Part shown: in pieces, positions 54,604 through 64,000 of the stretch
Numbering within the stretch: the first letter of the stretch is position 1
Layout: every line of letters starts with the position of its first letter
NCBI RefSeq assembly: GCF_000280905.1
Contig: NZ_ALAP01000037.1
Coordinates: 62,001-126,000 of the forward strand
Direction of reading: 5' to 3'
DNA: 64,000 nucleotides
From: Streptomyces sp. AA1529
GTDB taxonomy: Bacteria > Actinomycetota > Actinomycetes > Streptomycetales > Streptomycetaceae
Notes under the pieces: generated by a model
The model's input: only the letters and a program-made list of their open reading frames with translations
Told to the model about the DNA's origin: nothing
Databases searched by the model: none
Made by a program: the position numbers and the translations under genes

Positions 54604-55395
54604 TCACCCTCCGTCGCCGGGCGAACAGGCGGCGATCCTGGCACCGACTCCGTCCAGCACGATGCCCAGGCCGTAGGCGAAGTCCGCCGTGCCCTCGGTG
54701 TCACCGGGGGCGGTCTGGTGCACCTCGCCGGAGGCCAGCAGCTCCCGGACGGCAGGGAAGCCGCCGGTTGCGGTGAGTTCGCTCAGCAGACGCCAGTAGC
54801 GGCGCTCCGCGTCCTCCCAGCCCGAGCCCTGCTGCCGACTCGCCTCCGCGATGTCCGCGAGCAGGGCGACGCTGCTGCGGATGTAGCCGCTCAGGGTGAT
54901 CAGCGCCCCCAGCTTCCGCTCGGCGTCCAGCCCGGTGCCCCGCAGGTGGGCGAGTGCCTGCTCCATCCACTCCACGCCGTGCGGGGACAGCGGCGGGGTA
55001 CCGATGGGGATCCGGACGATCCACAGGTGGCGCAGCAGGACGTCGCGGTAGGCGCGGGCCCAGTGCTCCAGTCCGGCCCGCCAGCCCTCCGGCGAGGTCT
55101 CCGGTCCCGGCGGCGGGGTGCCGATCGCCGCGTCCTCCATGAGGATCAGCAGGTCGTCCTTGCCTGCGACATAGCGGTAGAGCGCCATGGTCGAGACGCC
55201 GACCTCGGCGGCGACGCGGCTCATCGAGAGCGCGGCGAGCCCCTCGGCGTCGGCGACGCCGATCGCGGCGGCGACGATGCGCCGCACGTCCAGTCCGCGC
55301 GCCGGACCTCTGCCGGGCCGCTCGCGCAGCCCCCAGGCGGCGGCCACACCGGCCGGCAGGCCGTCCGGTGCCGGCGCCTGCTCCCGCTTCGCCAT
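54604..55395 (-). CDS. TetR-family regulator of the adjacent ABC exporter
   Basis: A 263-residue regulator. The TetR HTH is LDVRRIVAAAIGVADAEGLAALSMSRVAAEVGVSTMALYRYVAGKDDLLILMEDAAIG at about 55-110. The C-terminal ligand domain contains LEHWARAYRDVLLRHLWIVRIPIGTPPLSPHGVEWMEQALAHLRGTGLD and matches the TetR_C group paired with DrrAB-type exporters. The N-terminal 50 residues are basic and Pro/Ala-rich. ATG at 55395. Divergent from the ABC genes across three regularly spaced operators. Confidence 0.9.
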   Translation of the reverse strand: MAKREQAPAPDGLPAGVAAAWGLRERPGRGPARGLDVRRIVAAAIGVADAEGLAALSMSRVAAEVGVSTMALYRYVAGKDDLLILMEDAAIGTPPPGPETSPEGWRAGLEHWARAYRDVLLRHLWIVRIPIGTPPLSPHGVEWMEQALAHLRGTGLDAERKLGALITLSGYIRSSVALLADIAEASRQQGSGWEDAERRYWRLLSELTATGGFPAVRELLASGEVHQTAPGDTEGTADFAYGLGIVLDGVGARIAACSPGDGG

Positions 55396-55453
55396 CTCCC
55401 GCCTCTCCACCCTTCCTCTCCGCCCTTCGGGGTTGCCGTTGCACACCCGGTTC

Positions 55454-55510
55454 GTGTATAGCATACGCAGTAAGGTTTACGAGATACGCAGTTCCGTGTA
55501 TCAGATACAC
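55454..55510. promoter_or_regulatory. Three 15-bp operators at exact 21-bp spacing
   Basis: GTGTATAGCATACGC (55454), GTTTACGAGATACGC (55475) and the perfect palindrome GTGTATCAGATACAC (55496) begin exactly 21 bp apart, two helical turns, in the TetR/ABC divergent region. Shared positions are GTNTA-N-N-N-NATACRC. Strong candidates for TetR binding on one DNA face. Confidence 0.82.
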
Positions 55511-55529
55511 AGGATGAGGGGGAAGTGCC

Positions 55530-56471
55530 ATGCATCCAGCGGCAGAAGCGGATTGGGCGATCGAGACGCGCGGGCTGAGCAAGGCGTACGGCTCCGTCCA
55601 CGTACTCGCGGGGCTCGACCTGCGGGTGCGGCGCGGCAGTGTCTTCGCACTGCTGGGACCGAACGGGGCGGGCAAGACCACCACCGTCCGGATCCTGGCG
55701 ACACTCACCCGCGCCGACGCGGGGCAGGCCGTCGTGGCCGGGCACGACGTGACCGCCGCACGGTCCCGGGTACGCCGCGCCATCAGCCTCACCGGGCAGT
55801 ACGCGGCGCTGGACGAGGAGCAGACGGGAGAGGAGAACCTGCGGATGATGGCGCGTCTGCGCGGCCACTCACGGTCGGCGGCCCGCAACCGTGCCACCGA
55901 ACTGCTGGAGCGGTTCGCGCTGACCGAGGCCGGCCGACGGCGCGTGTCGACCTACTCGGGCGGGATGCGGCGCAGGCTGGACATCGCAGCCGGACTGGTC
56001 ACCGACCCGCAGGTGGTCTTCCTGGACGAGCCGACGACGGGGCTCGACCCGCGCAGCCGGCGCACGATGTGGGAGACGATCGGCTCGCTGACCCGGGCGG
56101 GTGTGACCGTCTTCCTCACCACGCAGTACCTGGAGGAGGCCGACCGGCTGGCCGACCACGTCGCCGTGCTGGACGGCGGCCGGGTGCGGGCGGAGGGCAC
56201 TCCCGAGGAGTTGAAGAAGACGGTCGCAGCCCAGCGGCTCGACCTGACGATGACCGGCCGCTCGGCCTATGCGGAGCTGGCCGGACAGCTCGGCGAGCGC
56301 GCACTGCACCGGGCACCCGAGGAGCTGGTGCTGGGAGTGGCGACCGACGGCAGCGCCGCGCATGTCCGGGCGCTGCTGGACGAGTTGGATCCCACGCGTG
56401 CGCAGGTCGCGCACTTTTCGCTGCACAGCGCCACCCTGGACGACGTCTTCCTGGAGCTGACCCATGAGTGA
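55530..56471 (+). CDS. DrrA-like ABC exporter ATP-binding protein
   Basis: A 313-residue ABC-2 exporter ATPase. Walker A GPNGAGKTT, Q-loop area SLTGQYAALDEEQTGEENLRMMARL, signature YSGGMRRRLDIAAGL, Walker B VVFLDEPTTGLDP and H-switch TTQYLEEADRLADH. The C-terminal 80 residues (ELAGQLGERALHRAPEELVLGV...THE) match the DrrA regulatory extension. It resembles daunorubicin/doxorubicin-type exporters; the substrate is unknown. ATG at 55530 with GAGGGGGAAG upstream. Overlaps its permease by 8 nt. Confidence 0.93.
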   Translation: MHPAAEADWAIETRGLSKAYGSVHVLAGLDLRVRRGSVFALLGPNGAGKTTTVRILATLTRADAGQAVVAGHDVTAARSRVRRAISLTGQYAALDEEQTGEENLRMMARLRGHSRSAARNRATELLERFALTEAGRRRVSTYSGGMRRRLDIAAGLVTDPQVVFLDEPTTGLDPRSRRTMWETIGSLTRAGVTVFLTTQYLEEADRLADHVAVLDGGRVRAEGTPEELKKTVAAQRLDLTMTGRSAYAELAGQLGERALHRAPEELVLGVATDGSAAHVRALLDELDPTRAQVAHFSLHSATLDDVFLELTHE

Positions 56472-57219
56472 TCTCGCCGACTGCACCGTGCTGGCCGGGC
56501 GGTCCGTCCGGCTGACCCGGCGCAACCCGGACGCCGTGATCACGGCACTGGTGTTGCCGGTACTGCTGATGCTGGTGTTCGTCTACTTCTTCGGCGGTGC
56601 CATCGAGACGAACACCGGGAAGTATGTGACGTACGTGGCGCCCGGGGTGCTGATCCTGTGCGCGGGATACGGCGCCTCGATGACGGCGACCACCGTCTCG
56701 GACGACATGACCGGCGGCATCATCGACCGCTTCCGCTCGATGGACACGGGGCCCACCGCCGTACTGAGCGGCCATGTCGCGGCGAGCGTCGCGCGCAACG
56801 CGGCAGCCACGGCGGCCGTGCTGGCCGTGGCCTTCGCGATCGGGTTCCGGCCGCACGCGGGACCGGCGGAGTGGCTGGCGGCCATCGGCATCCTGCTGCT
56901 CTACATCACCACGCTCTCCTGGCTGGGTGCTGCGGCGGGCCTGCTGGCCAGGACCCCGGAGGCCGCGAGCGGGTTCACCTTCGGGATGCTCTTCCTGCCC
57001 TACCCCAGCAGCGCGTTCGTCCCGATCGACACCATGCCGGAGTGGCTGCACGGCTTCGCCGACCACCAGCCGGTGACCCCCGTCATCGAGTCCCTGCGCG
57101 GCCTGCTGCTGGACCAGCCCACCGGCCACAGCCCCTGGCTGGCGCTCGCCTGGTGCCTGGGGCTGCTGGCGGTGGCACTGCCGCTGTGCGCGGTGCTGTT
57201 CCGCCGGCGCACCGGCTGA
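56464..57219 (+). CDS. DrrB-like ABC-2 exporter permease
   Basis: A 251-residue membrane protein with six helices. A TLAGRSVRLTRRNPDAVITALVLPVLLMLVFVYFFGG opening, VTYVAPGVLILCAGYGASMTATTVSDDMTGGIIDRFRSMDTGPTAVLSGHVAASVARN, and IDTMPEWLHGFADHQPVTPVIESLRGLLL are classical DrrB/ABC2_membrane signatures. It partners the preceding ATPase, whose stop overlaps its start by 8 nt. Convergent with a second TetR gene, 6 bp apart. Confidence 0.93.
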   Translation: MSDLADCTVLAGRSVRLTRRNPDAVITALVLPVLLMLVFVYFFGGAIETNTGKYVTYVAPGVLILCAGYGASMTATTVSDDMTGGIIDRFRSMDTGPTAVLSGHVAASVARNAAATAAVLAVAFAIGFRPHAGPAEWLAAIGILLLYITTLSWLGAAAGLLARTPEAASGFTFGMLFLPYPSSAFVPIDTMPEWLHGFADHQPVTPVIESLRGLLLDQPTGHSPWLALAWCLGLLAVALPLCAVLFRRRTG

Positions 57220-57225
57220 GCGCTC

Positions 57226-57879
57226 CTACGAGGCGGGGAGCGCCCGGTCCGAGGTCCAGTGGCGGCGGCCCAGGCTGATGAGGCGGAGCTGGCGGCGCGC
57301 GGTGCCCGCGACGACGTCCTCCGGCGGCCCCTCGCCCAGCGCGGCCTCCAGGAAGGCGGAGGCGGTCATCACCATGTGGTCGACGTAGGTCTCGCCCAGC
57401 ATCCGCAGGTCCTCCTGGCTCCAGCCCCGGGAGACCTCGTCGCGGGCGAGCACCTCGGCCACCTCCTGCGCGAACCGGTCGAGCTGGGCGCCGATGGCGG
57501 TCCGCACGGCGGCCACCCCGCCGTGCCGCTCGCGCACCACGAAGCGGATGTGCTCGGGATGTTCGCGTACGAAGCGGGCGATGGCGTCGACGAGGTGGTC
57601 GATGCGCTCGCCGTCGTCGCTGCGCTCGGTCAGCCCGGCCCGTATCACCGTGTGCAGGCTGCCCAGCGACTCCTCGACCAGCGTGACGCCCAGGTCGGCC
57701 ACGTCGCGGAAGTGCCGGTAGAAGGCGGCGGGCGAGATGCCCACGGCACGGGTGATCTCCCGCAGCCCGATGCTGCTGAGGCTCTGCTCCTCCAGCAGCG
57801 CCAGGCCCGCGTCCAGGAGTGCGCGGCGGGTCCGGGCCTTCTGGAGGTCCCGCTGCGTGTGAGGGGTGCGGCTGCTCAT
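57226..57879 (-). CDS. TetR-family regulator
   Basis: A 217-residue TetR regulator. The HTH is RTRRALLDAGLALLEEQSLSSIGLREITRAVGISPAAFYRHFRDVADLGVTLVEESLG near the N-terminus. The C-terminal domain (HPEHIRFVVRERHGGVAAVRTAIGAQLDRFAQEVAEVLARDEV...MVMTASAFLEAALGEG) is the FabR/YcfQ-like type often regulating fatty-acid or envelope genes. ATG at 57879. Divergent from two small membrane-protein genes across a region with repeated operator-like sequences. Confidence 0.9.
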   Translation of the reverse strand: MSSRTPHTQRDLQKARTRRALLDAGLALLEEQSLSSIGLREITRAVGISPAAFYRHFRDVADLGVTLVEESLGSLHTVIRAGLTERSDDGERIDHLVDAIARFVREHPEHIRFVVRERHGGVAAVRTAIGAQLDRFAQEVAEVLARDEVSRGWSQEDLRMLGETYVDHMVMTASAFLEAALGEGPPEDVVAGTARRQLRLISLGRRHWTSDRALPAS

Positions 57880-57884
57880 GGCTT

Positions 57885-57973
57885 CAGTAAACAGTTGTGC
57901 GCCGAACGCCGCAATGCTGTAGTCTCCAACTCAGTGAACAGTTGTCACCACACATGTTCACTGAACAGTGCAC
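57885..57973. promoter_or_regulatory. Repeated operator-like sites upstream of TetR and small membrane genes
   Basis: CAGTAAACAGTTGT (57885), CAGTGAACAGTTGT (57932) and CACTGAACAGTG (57960) share AGTGAACAGT-like cores. TGTTCACTGAACA (57955-57967) is a perfect 13-bp palindrome. The first site abuts the TetR start codon. I infer autoregulation and control of the divergent genes. Confidence 0.72.
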
Positions 57974-58020
57974 GCACCCGACGACCGCCGACAAGCCGAC
58001 GCATGGGGAGGGAAGGACAC

Positions 58021-58182
58021 ATGATCTTCCTGGTCGCCGCGTTCCTCCTGCTGGGAGTCCTGGTGGGCCCACCGGCCCAACTCCCGCCCGAGGTGACCGT
58101 CCCGGCAGCCGCGGTGATCGCCGCCTGGCTGCTCGTCTTCACCGCCCGCGAGCGCATCCGCCGCCACCGGCAGAGGAGCTGA
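58021..58182 (+). CDS. Very small membrane protein (53 aa)
   Basis: A 53-residue protein: MIFLVAAFLLLGVLVGPPAQLPPEVTVPAAAVIAAWLLVFTARERIRRHRQRS. Two hydrophobic helices flank a Pro-rich turn, and a basic C-terminal tail suggests an inside-positive topology. It precedes the DUF4190-like gene by 2 bp and is probably co-transcribed. GGGAGGGAAGG lies upstream as RBS. Controlled, I infer, by the divergent TetR. Confidence 0.7.
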   Translation: MIFLVAAFLLLGVLVGPPAQLPPEVTVPAAAVIAAWLLVFTARERIRRHRQRS

Positions 58183-58184
58183 CC

Positions 58185-58493
58185 GTGACCACGACCACCG
58201 CCGACGCCACCGAGAACCGCCCGCTCACCACGCCGCTGCGCAAGGGCCGCACCCGGCTGGGCGACGCCGACGACATGGCCGTGGCCTCGTTCGTCATGGG
58301 CCTGGTCGGACTGCTGGTCTTCAACGTCGTCCTCGGCCCCTGCGCGCTGGTCCTGGGCGGACTGGCCCTGGCCCGCGGCACCACCCGCCGCGGGCGCGCG
58401 CTGCTGGGCACCGCCCTCGGCGCCGCCGACCTGCTCGTGCTGGCCGTGCTGATGACCGCGAACGGCACCGTCTCCTGGAACTTCACCGGCTGA
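58185..58493 (+). CDS. DUF4190-like membrane protein
   Basis: A 102-residue protein (GTG at 58185). A hydrophilic N-terminus (TTTTADATENRPLTTPLRKGRTRLGD) is followed by DADDMAVASFVMGLVGLLVFNVVLGPCALVLGGLALARGTTRRGRALLGTALGAADLLVLAVLM, two hydrophobic helices with the small-residue-rich spacing of DUF4190. Function unknown. GAGGAGCTGACC overlaps the previous stop and acts as RBS. Confidence 0.78.
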   Translation: MTTTTADATENRPLTTPLRKGRTRLGDADDMAVASFVMGLVGLLVFNVVLGPCALVLGGLALARGTTRRGRALLGTALGAADLLVLAVLMTANGTVSWNFTG

Positions 58494-58559
58494 CCGGAAC
58501 ACTCCTCCGCCGGAGCACTCCTCCGCCCGGCGGCCGCGGCGGCCGGCTGCCCGCGCGCC

Positions 58560-59399
58560 TCAGCCGGCCGCGGTGTCCTGCTCGCCGCTTCCGCCCTGCT
58601 CGTCCCGCGCACCGCCGAAGCGGCGGTCGCGCCGGGCGTACTGCAGGCAGGCCTCCCACAGGTCGCGCCGGTCGAAGTCCGGCCACAGCACGTCCTGGTA
58701 GACCATCTCCGCGTAGGCGCTCTGCCAGATCAGGTAGTTGGAGGTGCGCTGCTCGCCCGAGGGACGCAGGAACAGGTCGACGTCCGGCATGTCGCGGTAG
58801 TACAGGTACTTGGCGAACGTCTTCTCGCTGATCTTGGCCGGATCCAGCCGCCCCGCCGCGACCTCCTCGGCGACGGCCCGCGCCGCGTCCGCGATCTCGG
58901 CACGGCCGCCGTAGTTGACGCAGAAGTAGAGCGTCATCGCGTCGTTGTCCTTGGTCTGCTCCTGGGCGACCTGGAGCTCCTGGACGACGGACTTCCACAG
59001 CTTGGGCATCCGGCCCACCCAGCGGATGCGGATGCCCAGTGCGTCCATCTCGTCGCGGCGGCGGCGGATCACGTCCCGGTTGAAGTTCATCAGGAAGCGC
59101 ACCTCCTCGGGCGAGCGCTTCCAGTTCTCGGTCGAGAAGGCGTACAGCGACAGGTTCTTCACACCCATCTCGATGCACCCCTTGAGCACGTCCATCACGA
59201 CGCCCTCACCGACCTTGTGGCCCTCCGTGCGCGGCAGCCCCCGCTGCTTGGCCCACCGGCCGTTGCCGTCCATGACGACCGCCACATGGTTCGGGACCAG
59301 CTCGCCCGGGATCTTGGGCGGCCGGGCACCCGAGGGGTGCGGCTCGGGCGCCTCGTACTCGCGCTGCTGCGACCAGGGCAGCATTCCGCGGCGTGCCAT
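58560..59399 (-). CDS. uppS: Isoprenyl transferase (undecaprenyl-diphosphate synthase)
   Basis: A 279-residue cis-prenyltransferase making the polyprenyl carrier for cell-wall assembly. Motifs are [26 protein letters not shown] with the catalytic Asp, [22 protein letters not shown], and [35 protein letters not shown]. The C-terminus adds a short Gly/Asp/Glu-rich tail. ATG at 59399. Lies 52 bp downstream of recO on the same strand, a conserved actinobacterial pair. Confidence 0.95.
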   Translation of the reverse strand: MARRGMLPWSQQREYEAPEPHPSGARPPKIPGELVPNHVAVVMDGNGRWAKQRGLPRTEGHKVGEGVVMDVLKGCIEMGVKNLSLYAFSTENWKRSPEEVRFLMNFNRDVIRRRRDEMDALGIRIRWVGRMPKLWKSVVQELQVAQEQTKDNDAMTLYFCVNYGGRAEIADAARAVAEEVAAGRLDPAKISEKTFAKYLYYRDMPDVDLFLRPSGEQRTSNYLIWQSAYAEMVYQDVLWPDFDRRDLWEACLQYARRDRRFGGARDEQGGSGEQDTAAG

Positions 59400-59451
59400 C
59401 GCTACTCATCTCCAGCGGGCGGGACAGGGGGACAGTGCTGACCGCCCGAGC

Positions 59452-60324
59452 CTAACCGCTCCCCGGGCCGCCGTCCGGCCCGGTCCCCGCGGATCCGGCC
59501 GGACGCGGCAGCCCCGCCGACCCGGCCAGGAGATCCTGGCCGCTGGACGCCTGCCGGATGTACCGCAGGGAGCGCAGCCCGCGCTCCAGGTGCCAGTGCA
59601 GATACGCCGAGACCAGCCCCGAGCCCTCCCGGCGGTGCCGGTGCTCCGAGGCGTCCGCCGTCTCCCAGTCGCCGGTCAGCAGCGCACCCAGCAGCCGCAG
59701 CGCCTCCGGGGAGGGCACCACGCTGCCCGGCACCCGGCAGTCGTGGCACACCACGCCGCCGGACGCGACGGAGAAGAACCGGTTCGGTCCGGGCAGACCG
59801 CACTTGGCGCAGTCCGCGAAGCTGGGCGCATAGCCGCCCATCGCCAGGGAGCGCAGCAGGAAGGCGTCCAGCACCAGCCCCGCACCGTGCTCGCCCGACG
59901 CCAGCGTGCGCAGACCGCCGACCAGCAGCAGGTACTGCTGCACGTTCGGCTCGCCCTCGTGGTCGGTGAACCGCTCGGCGGTCTCCAGCATGGCCGTACC
60001 GGCGGTGTAGCGGTCGTAGTCCGCCACGATGCCCTGGCCGTAGGGGGCGATCGTCTCCGTCTGCGTGCACAGCGGCAGACCCCGGCCCACCAGCTCGCTG
60101 CCCCGTGCGAAGAACTGCACGTCCACATGGCAGAACGGCTCCAGCCGGGCCCCGAACTTCGACTTCGTCCGCCGCACCCCCCGCGCCACGGCCCGCACCC
60201 GCCCGTGGCCGCGGGTGAGCAGCGTGATGATGCGGTCGGCCTCGCCCAGCTTCTGGGTGCGCAGGACGATGCCGTCGTCGCGGAAGAGGCTCACGCGATC
60301 ACCGACGCGTTCCGGGTGCAGCAC
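59452..60324 (-). CDS. recO: DNA repair protein RecO
   Basis: A RecO of about 280-290 residues, mediator of RecA loading in the RecFOR pathway. The N-terminal OB-fold is SLFRDDGIVLRTQKLGEADRIITLLTRGHGRVRAVARGVRRTKSKFGARLEPFCHVDVQFF. The helical C-terminal domain holds a Cys4 zinc motif CAKCG...CHDC. GTG starts at 60324 and at 60294 (VSLFRDDG) are both possible; the second gives the usual RecO N-terminus, but neither has a clear RBS. A Pro/Gly-rich tail follows residue 270. Confidence 0.92.
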   Translation of the reverse strand: MLHPERVGDRVSLFRDDGIVLRTQKLGEADRIITLLTRGHGRVRAVARGVRRTKSKFGARLEPFCHVDVQFFARGSELVGRGLPLCTQTETIAPYGQGIVADYDRYTAGTAMLETAERFTDHEGEPNVQQYLLLVGGLRTLASGEHGAGLVLDAFLLRSLAMGGYAPSFADCAKCGLPGPNRFFSVASGGVVCHDCRVPGSVVPSPEALRLLGALLTGDWETADASEHRHRREGSGLVSAYLHWHLERGLRSLRYIRQASSGQDLLAGSAGLPRPAGSAGTGPDGGPGSG

Positions 60325-60478
60325 ATGACGGCATTGTCCCGCACCCCGGTGTCAGCCGGCGGCTCCCGGGGTGATGAGGCCCGGCACGCGGGGGGGGCGC
60401 TCACCGAGTGCGCGCGGACGCACACCGAGCGCTCGCACCGGTCGCCGCCCCCGGTCGTACTCCGCCGGGAGCGGCGGG

Positions 60479-61885
60479 TCACCGGGCCGGCGGGCCGGTG
60501 CGCTGCTCGCCGCGCTGCTCGCACAGGGCGCGGCGGAGCCAGTGGAAGGAGTCCTTCGGGGTGCGCTCCGATGTCGCGTAGTCCACGTGGACCAGGCCGA
60601 AGCGCTGCGCACAGCCCTCGGCCCACTCGAAGTTGTCCAGCAGCGACCAGACGAAGTAGCCGCGGACGTCGAGGCCCTCGCCGATTCCCCGGTGCAGGGC
60701 GCGCAGATGGGCGTCGTGGAAGGCGATGCGGCGCGCGTCGCGGGTGCGGTCCGGATAGGCGCAGCCGTTCTCGGTGACCAGGACCGGGGGCAGCCGGTCG
60801 CCGTACCGGTCCCGGAGGATGTGCAGCGTCTCCGGCAGCCCCTCGGGGACGACCGCCCAGCCGAAGCCGGTGCGCTCCCTTCCCGGCATCTCGTGCAGCG
60901 TGAAGGGGAGTTCGGCGGGTAGCTCGACGCCCGCGAACCCGGCGCCCGCCGGTCCGGCGTCCGCCGCGGGCCGCGGTTCGGGGGCGCCGACCAGGGTGGG
61001 CTGGTAGTAGTTGACGCCGTACCGGTCGAGGGGCTCGCTGATGGCCTTCAGGTCCTCGTCGACCGGGCCCGGCAGCAGCGCCGCCAGTCCCTCGTCCGGA
61101 TAGCGGCCCAGCAGCAGCGGATCGGCGAACAGCCGGTTGGTCAGGGTGTCGTAGAGGTCCGCCGCTTCGGCGTCCGCCCCGCTGTCCGTCCGGGGCCGCA
61201 CCGGGCCGTGCGAGTTGGCGATGCCGATGGAGCGGACGCCGCGCGCCCGCAGCGCCCGGACCGCCAGCCCGTGGCCGAGCAGTTGGTGGTGCGCGACCGG
61301 CAACGCGTCGAACAGCAGCCGCTCACCGGGCGCATGCGCACCGAGGCCGTAGCCCAGCAGCGTCAGTTCGGCGGGCTCGTTCAGGGTGATCCAGTGCGCG
61401 ACGCGGTCCCCGAGGCGGGCGGCGACCGTGTCGGCGTAGTCGGCGAACCGCTGCGCGGTGTCGCGCCGCAGCCAGCCGCCGCGCTCCTCCAGCGCGAGCG
61501 GGGTGTCCCAGTGGAAGAGGGTCGGTACGGGCTGGATGCCGGCCTCGCACAGGGCGTCGACGAGCCGGTCGTAGAAGTCGAGTCCGGGCCCGTTGACCCG
61601 GCCGGCGCCGGAGGGCAGGACGCGGGGCCAGGAGACGGAGAACCGGTAGGCACCGACGCCGAGTTCGCGCAGCAGGGCGATGTCCTCGGGCCAGCGGTGG
61701 TAGTGGTCGGTGGTGACCGAGGCGTCGCTGCCGTCCTTGATCCGGCCCTCCTGCCGGACGAAGGCGTCCCAGGCCGAGGGGCCGCGCCCGTCCTCGTCGA
61801 GCGCGCCTTCGATCTGGAAGGCGGAGGTCGACACGCCCCACAGGAACCCGTCGGGGAAGGCGGGCAACGACTGATGACTCGTCAT
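60479..61885 (-). CDS. GH1 beta-glucosidase
   Basis: A 468-residue family 1 glycoside hydrolase with a (beta/alpha)8 barrel. FPDGFLWGVSTSAFQIEGALDEDGRGPSAWDAF at the N-terminus, the acid/base Glu in HWITLNEPAEL, the nucleophile Glu in VLVTENGCAYPD, and VRGYFVWSLLDNFEWAEGCAQRFGLVHVDYATSERTPKDSFHW at the C-terminus are all intact. It hydrolyses beta-glucosides and related disaccharides in the cytoplasm (no signal peptide). ATG at 61885. No sugar transporter lies adjacent, so its operon partners are elsewhere. Confidence 0.94.
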   Translation of the reverse strand: MTSHQSLPAFPDGFLWGVSTSAFQIEGALDEDGRGPSAWDAFVRQEGRIKDGSDASVTTDHYHRWPEDIALLRELGVGAYRFSVSWPRVLPSGAGRVNGPGLDFYDRLVDALCEAGIQPVPTLFHWDTPLALEERGGWLRRDTAQRFADYADTVAARLGDRVAHWITLNEPAELTLLGYGLGAHAPGERLLFDALPVAHHQLLGHGLAVRALRARGVRSIGIANSHGPVRPRTDSGADAEAADLYDTLTNRLFADPLLLGRYPDEGLAALLPGPVDEDLKAISEPLDRYGVNYYQPTLVGAPEPRPAADAGPAGAGFAGVELPAELPFTLHEMPGRERTGFGWAVVPEGLPETLHILRDRYGDRLPPVLVTENGCAYPDRTRDARRIAFHDAHLRALHRGIGEGLDVRGYFVWSLLDNFEWAEGCAQRFGLVHVDYATSERTPKDSFHWLRRALCEQRGEQRTGPPAR

Positions 61886-62014
61886 CCCCGGAGCCCACCA
61901 GCGGGTGCCTGCCGAGTCAAGACCCCTGCGCTGCACGGCTTTTGGTCCACGCCATGGGCAGCCCGGACGGGCCACCGCACCCGGAGCACCGGCCCCGCGG
62001 AGGACCCCGGCCGG

Positions 62015-62680
62015 TCAGGAGGGGGTGCGGGCCTGGAGCAGCAGCCGGTCCACGTCGTCGGCGCCGATCCGCAGCGCCCGCCCGACGGTGGCGAGCACCT
62101 CGCGCTCCGCCGAGCAGTACATGCCGTCGGCGAGCGCGATCCGCGCGCCCTGGAGCAGCAGGCTCTCGCGGCCGGGCACGGCCAGATGCGGGGTGAGCGG
62201 CGCGAGCACCTCGTGCAGCTCGATCTCCAGGGAGATGCTCCGGCCGCGCTGCCTGCTCTCCGCGGTGACGGCGGCGAGCAGCGCGGTCAGCTCCTCCTCG
62301 GCGCACCCGGGGAACCCGGCGGCCCGCACGGTCTCCGCGGCCGTCTCGCGGGCGGCACGCGCGTCCGAGCCGCCGGCGGCCAGCACGGCGAGCGCCACGC
62401 TGTGCACCGCCTCGCGCAGCATGGCGGCGAGCCGCGCGGTGGTGGGCCGCTCGAGCACCTCGGGGCCGAAATGGCCGCGGCAGGCGACGCATTCGACCAC
62501 CGGTCCGGCCGTACCGCGCGGGATCAGCGGAATGTTGAGGACGACGAATCTGCGCCGTCCGCTGCGCCTGCGGTAGCGGCGGTCTCCGCCGCAGCCGGGG
62601 CAGAAGAAGTCGCCGTCGTCGAGGGTGCGCCAGCTCGTGCGGACCCCTGCCAGGCATACACGGAAGGGTCGTTGGCGCAT
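62015..62680 (-). CDS. TerB-like (tellurite-resistance fold) protein with zinc ribbon
   Basis: A 221-residue protein. The N-terminal zinc ribbon has FFCPGCGGDRRYRRRSGRRRFVVLNIPLIPRGTAGPVVECVACRGHFGPEVL (CPGC...CVAC). The C-terminal helical TerB domain is LRIGADDVDRL preceded by LLLQGARIALADGMYCSAEREVLATVGRAL with the acidic calcium-type motif reduced. Streptomyces carries many of these; they are associated with stress response, but the role is undefined. ATG at 62680. Upstream, leuA ends 152 bp away with its own terminator. Confidence 0.82.
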   Translation of the reverse strand: MRQRPFRVCLAGVRTSWRTLDDGDFFCPGCGGDRRYRRRSGRRRFVVLNIPLIPRGTAGPVVECVACRGHFGPEVLERPTTARLAAMLREAVHSVALAVLAAGGSDARAARETAAETVRAAGFPGCAEEELTALLAAVTAESRQRGRSISLEIELHEVLAPLTPHLAVPGRESLLLQGARIALADGMYCSAEREVLATVGRALRIGADDVDRLLLQARTPS

Positions 62681-62760
62681 GGGCCTCGCACCTCCATCAC
62701 GATTCGGCAACGTCGCCGGGTGACGTGATATTAACCACAGCCGGGGCGCCGGAGACACCC

Positions 62761-62786
62761 CCCGGAGGGATTTCGGTCCCTCCGGG
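62761..62786 (-). terminator. Terminator of leuA
   Basis: Stem CCCGGAGGGA / TCCCTCCGGG around a TTTCGG loop, 46 bp past the leuA stop. The flanking GACACCC and GGGTGTC can extend the helix past a small bulge. Confidence 0.8.
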
Positions 62787-62831
62787 TGTCGGGTGCCTGC
62801 GGCCCGCGGCGGCGGGTGCCGGTCCCCGTCG

Positions 62832-64000
<1,169 letters not shown>

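Overview
The window is high-GC actinobacterial chromosome, most likely Streptomyces or a close relative. The evidence is very high third-position GC, frequent GTG starts and leaderless promoters, typical Streptomyces families (Hrd-type sigma factor, WhiJ-like XRE/DUF397 pair, LppU/SCO3897 family), and a housekeeping backbone (hrd sigma-dnaG, dgt, ppdK, dus, glyS, znuACB-zur, uppS, recO, leuA). From memory, this order matches the S. coelicolor hrdA-to-leuA region. No rRNA, CRISPR array, prophage or biosynthetic cluster was seen. One IS200/IS605-type element is present.

Layout. 1-4.7 kb: the end of a LigD-type polymerase, a YtxH protein, tRNA-Asn and a CAU-anticodon tRNA, a leaderless HTH + ClpN-domain pair, and two tandem paralogous secreted four-cysteine proteins. 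4.7-11.4 kb: a MalY-like lyase, an FGGY kinase homologue lacking the expected catalytic Asp, and a heterodimeric ABC exporter. 11.5-20.5 kb (minus strand): dnaG followed by a group-2 sigma factor, pyruvate oxidase, FAD oxidoreductase, cutA-dgt. 20.6-30.4 kb: an eight-copy octamer repeat, VOC/AraC and AraC/NmrA pairs, cupin, aroQ, an SDR translationally coupled to a response regulator, an LppU-like protein and ppdK. 30.8-39.9 kb: GGCT-like protein, dus, a MmyB-type repressor with an operator array facing an MFS pump, GNAT, a possible ART-fold/HEAT protein, a frameshifted hydrolase and a gamma-carbonic-anhydrase-like protein.

39.9-43.4 kb is the main accessory locus. A WhiJ/AbaA-like regulatory trio (HATPase, XRE-DUF5753, DUF397) has its ATPase gene split by an IS605-type element with apparently intact tnpA and tnpB. 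The base of the right-end hairpin points the predicted TnpB guide RNA at the interrupted gene itself.

43.5-64 kb: membrane protein, tautomerase-like protein, an arginase-family/GNAT fusion, old yellow enzyme with an ArsR repressor, Uma2, methyltransferase, glyS, zinc uptake with Zur, a DrrAB-type exporter under a TetR with three operators at 21-bp spacing, a second TetR circuit, recO-uppS, GH1 beta-glucosidase, a TerB-like zinc-ribbon protein, and leuA running off the window.

Several intergenic regions carry clear operator architecture, and many short tandem repeats (8, 9, 10, 12, 13 bp) lie next to starts. All functions are inferred from reading translations; no database search was run.
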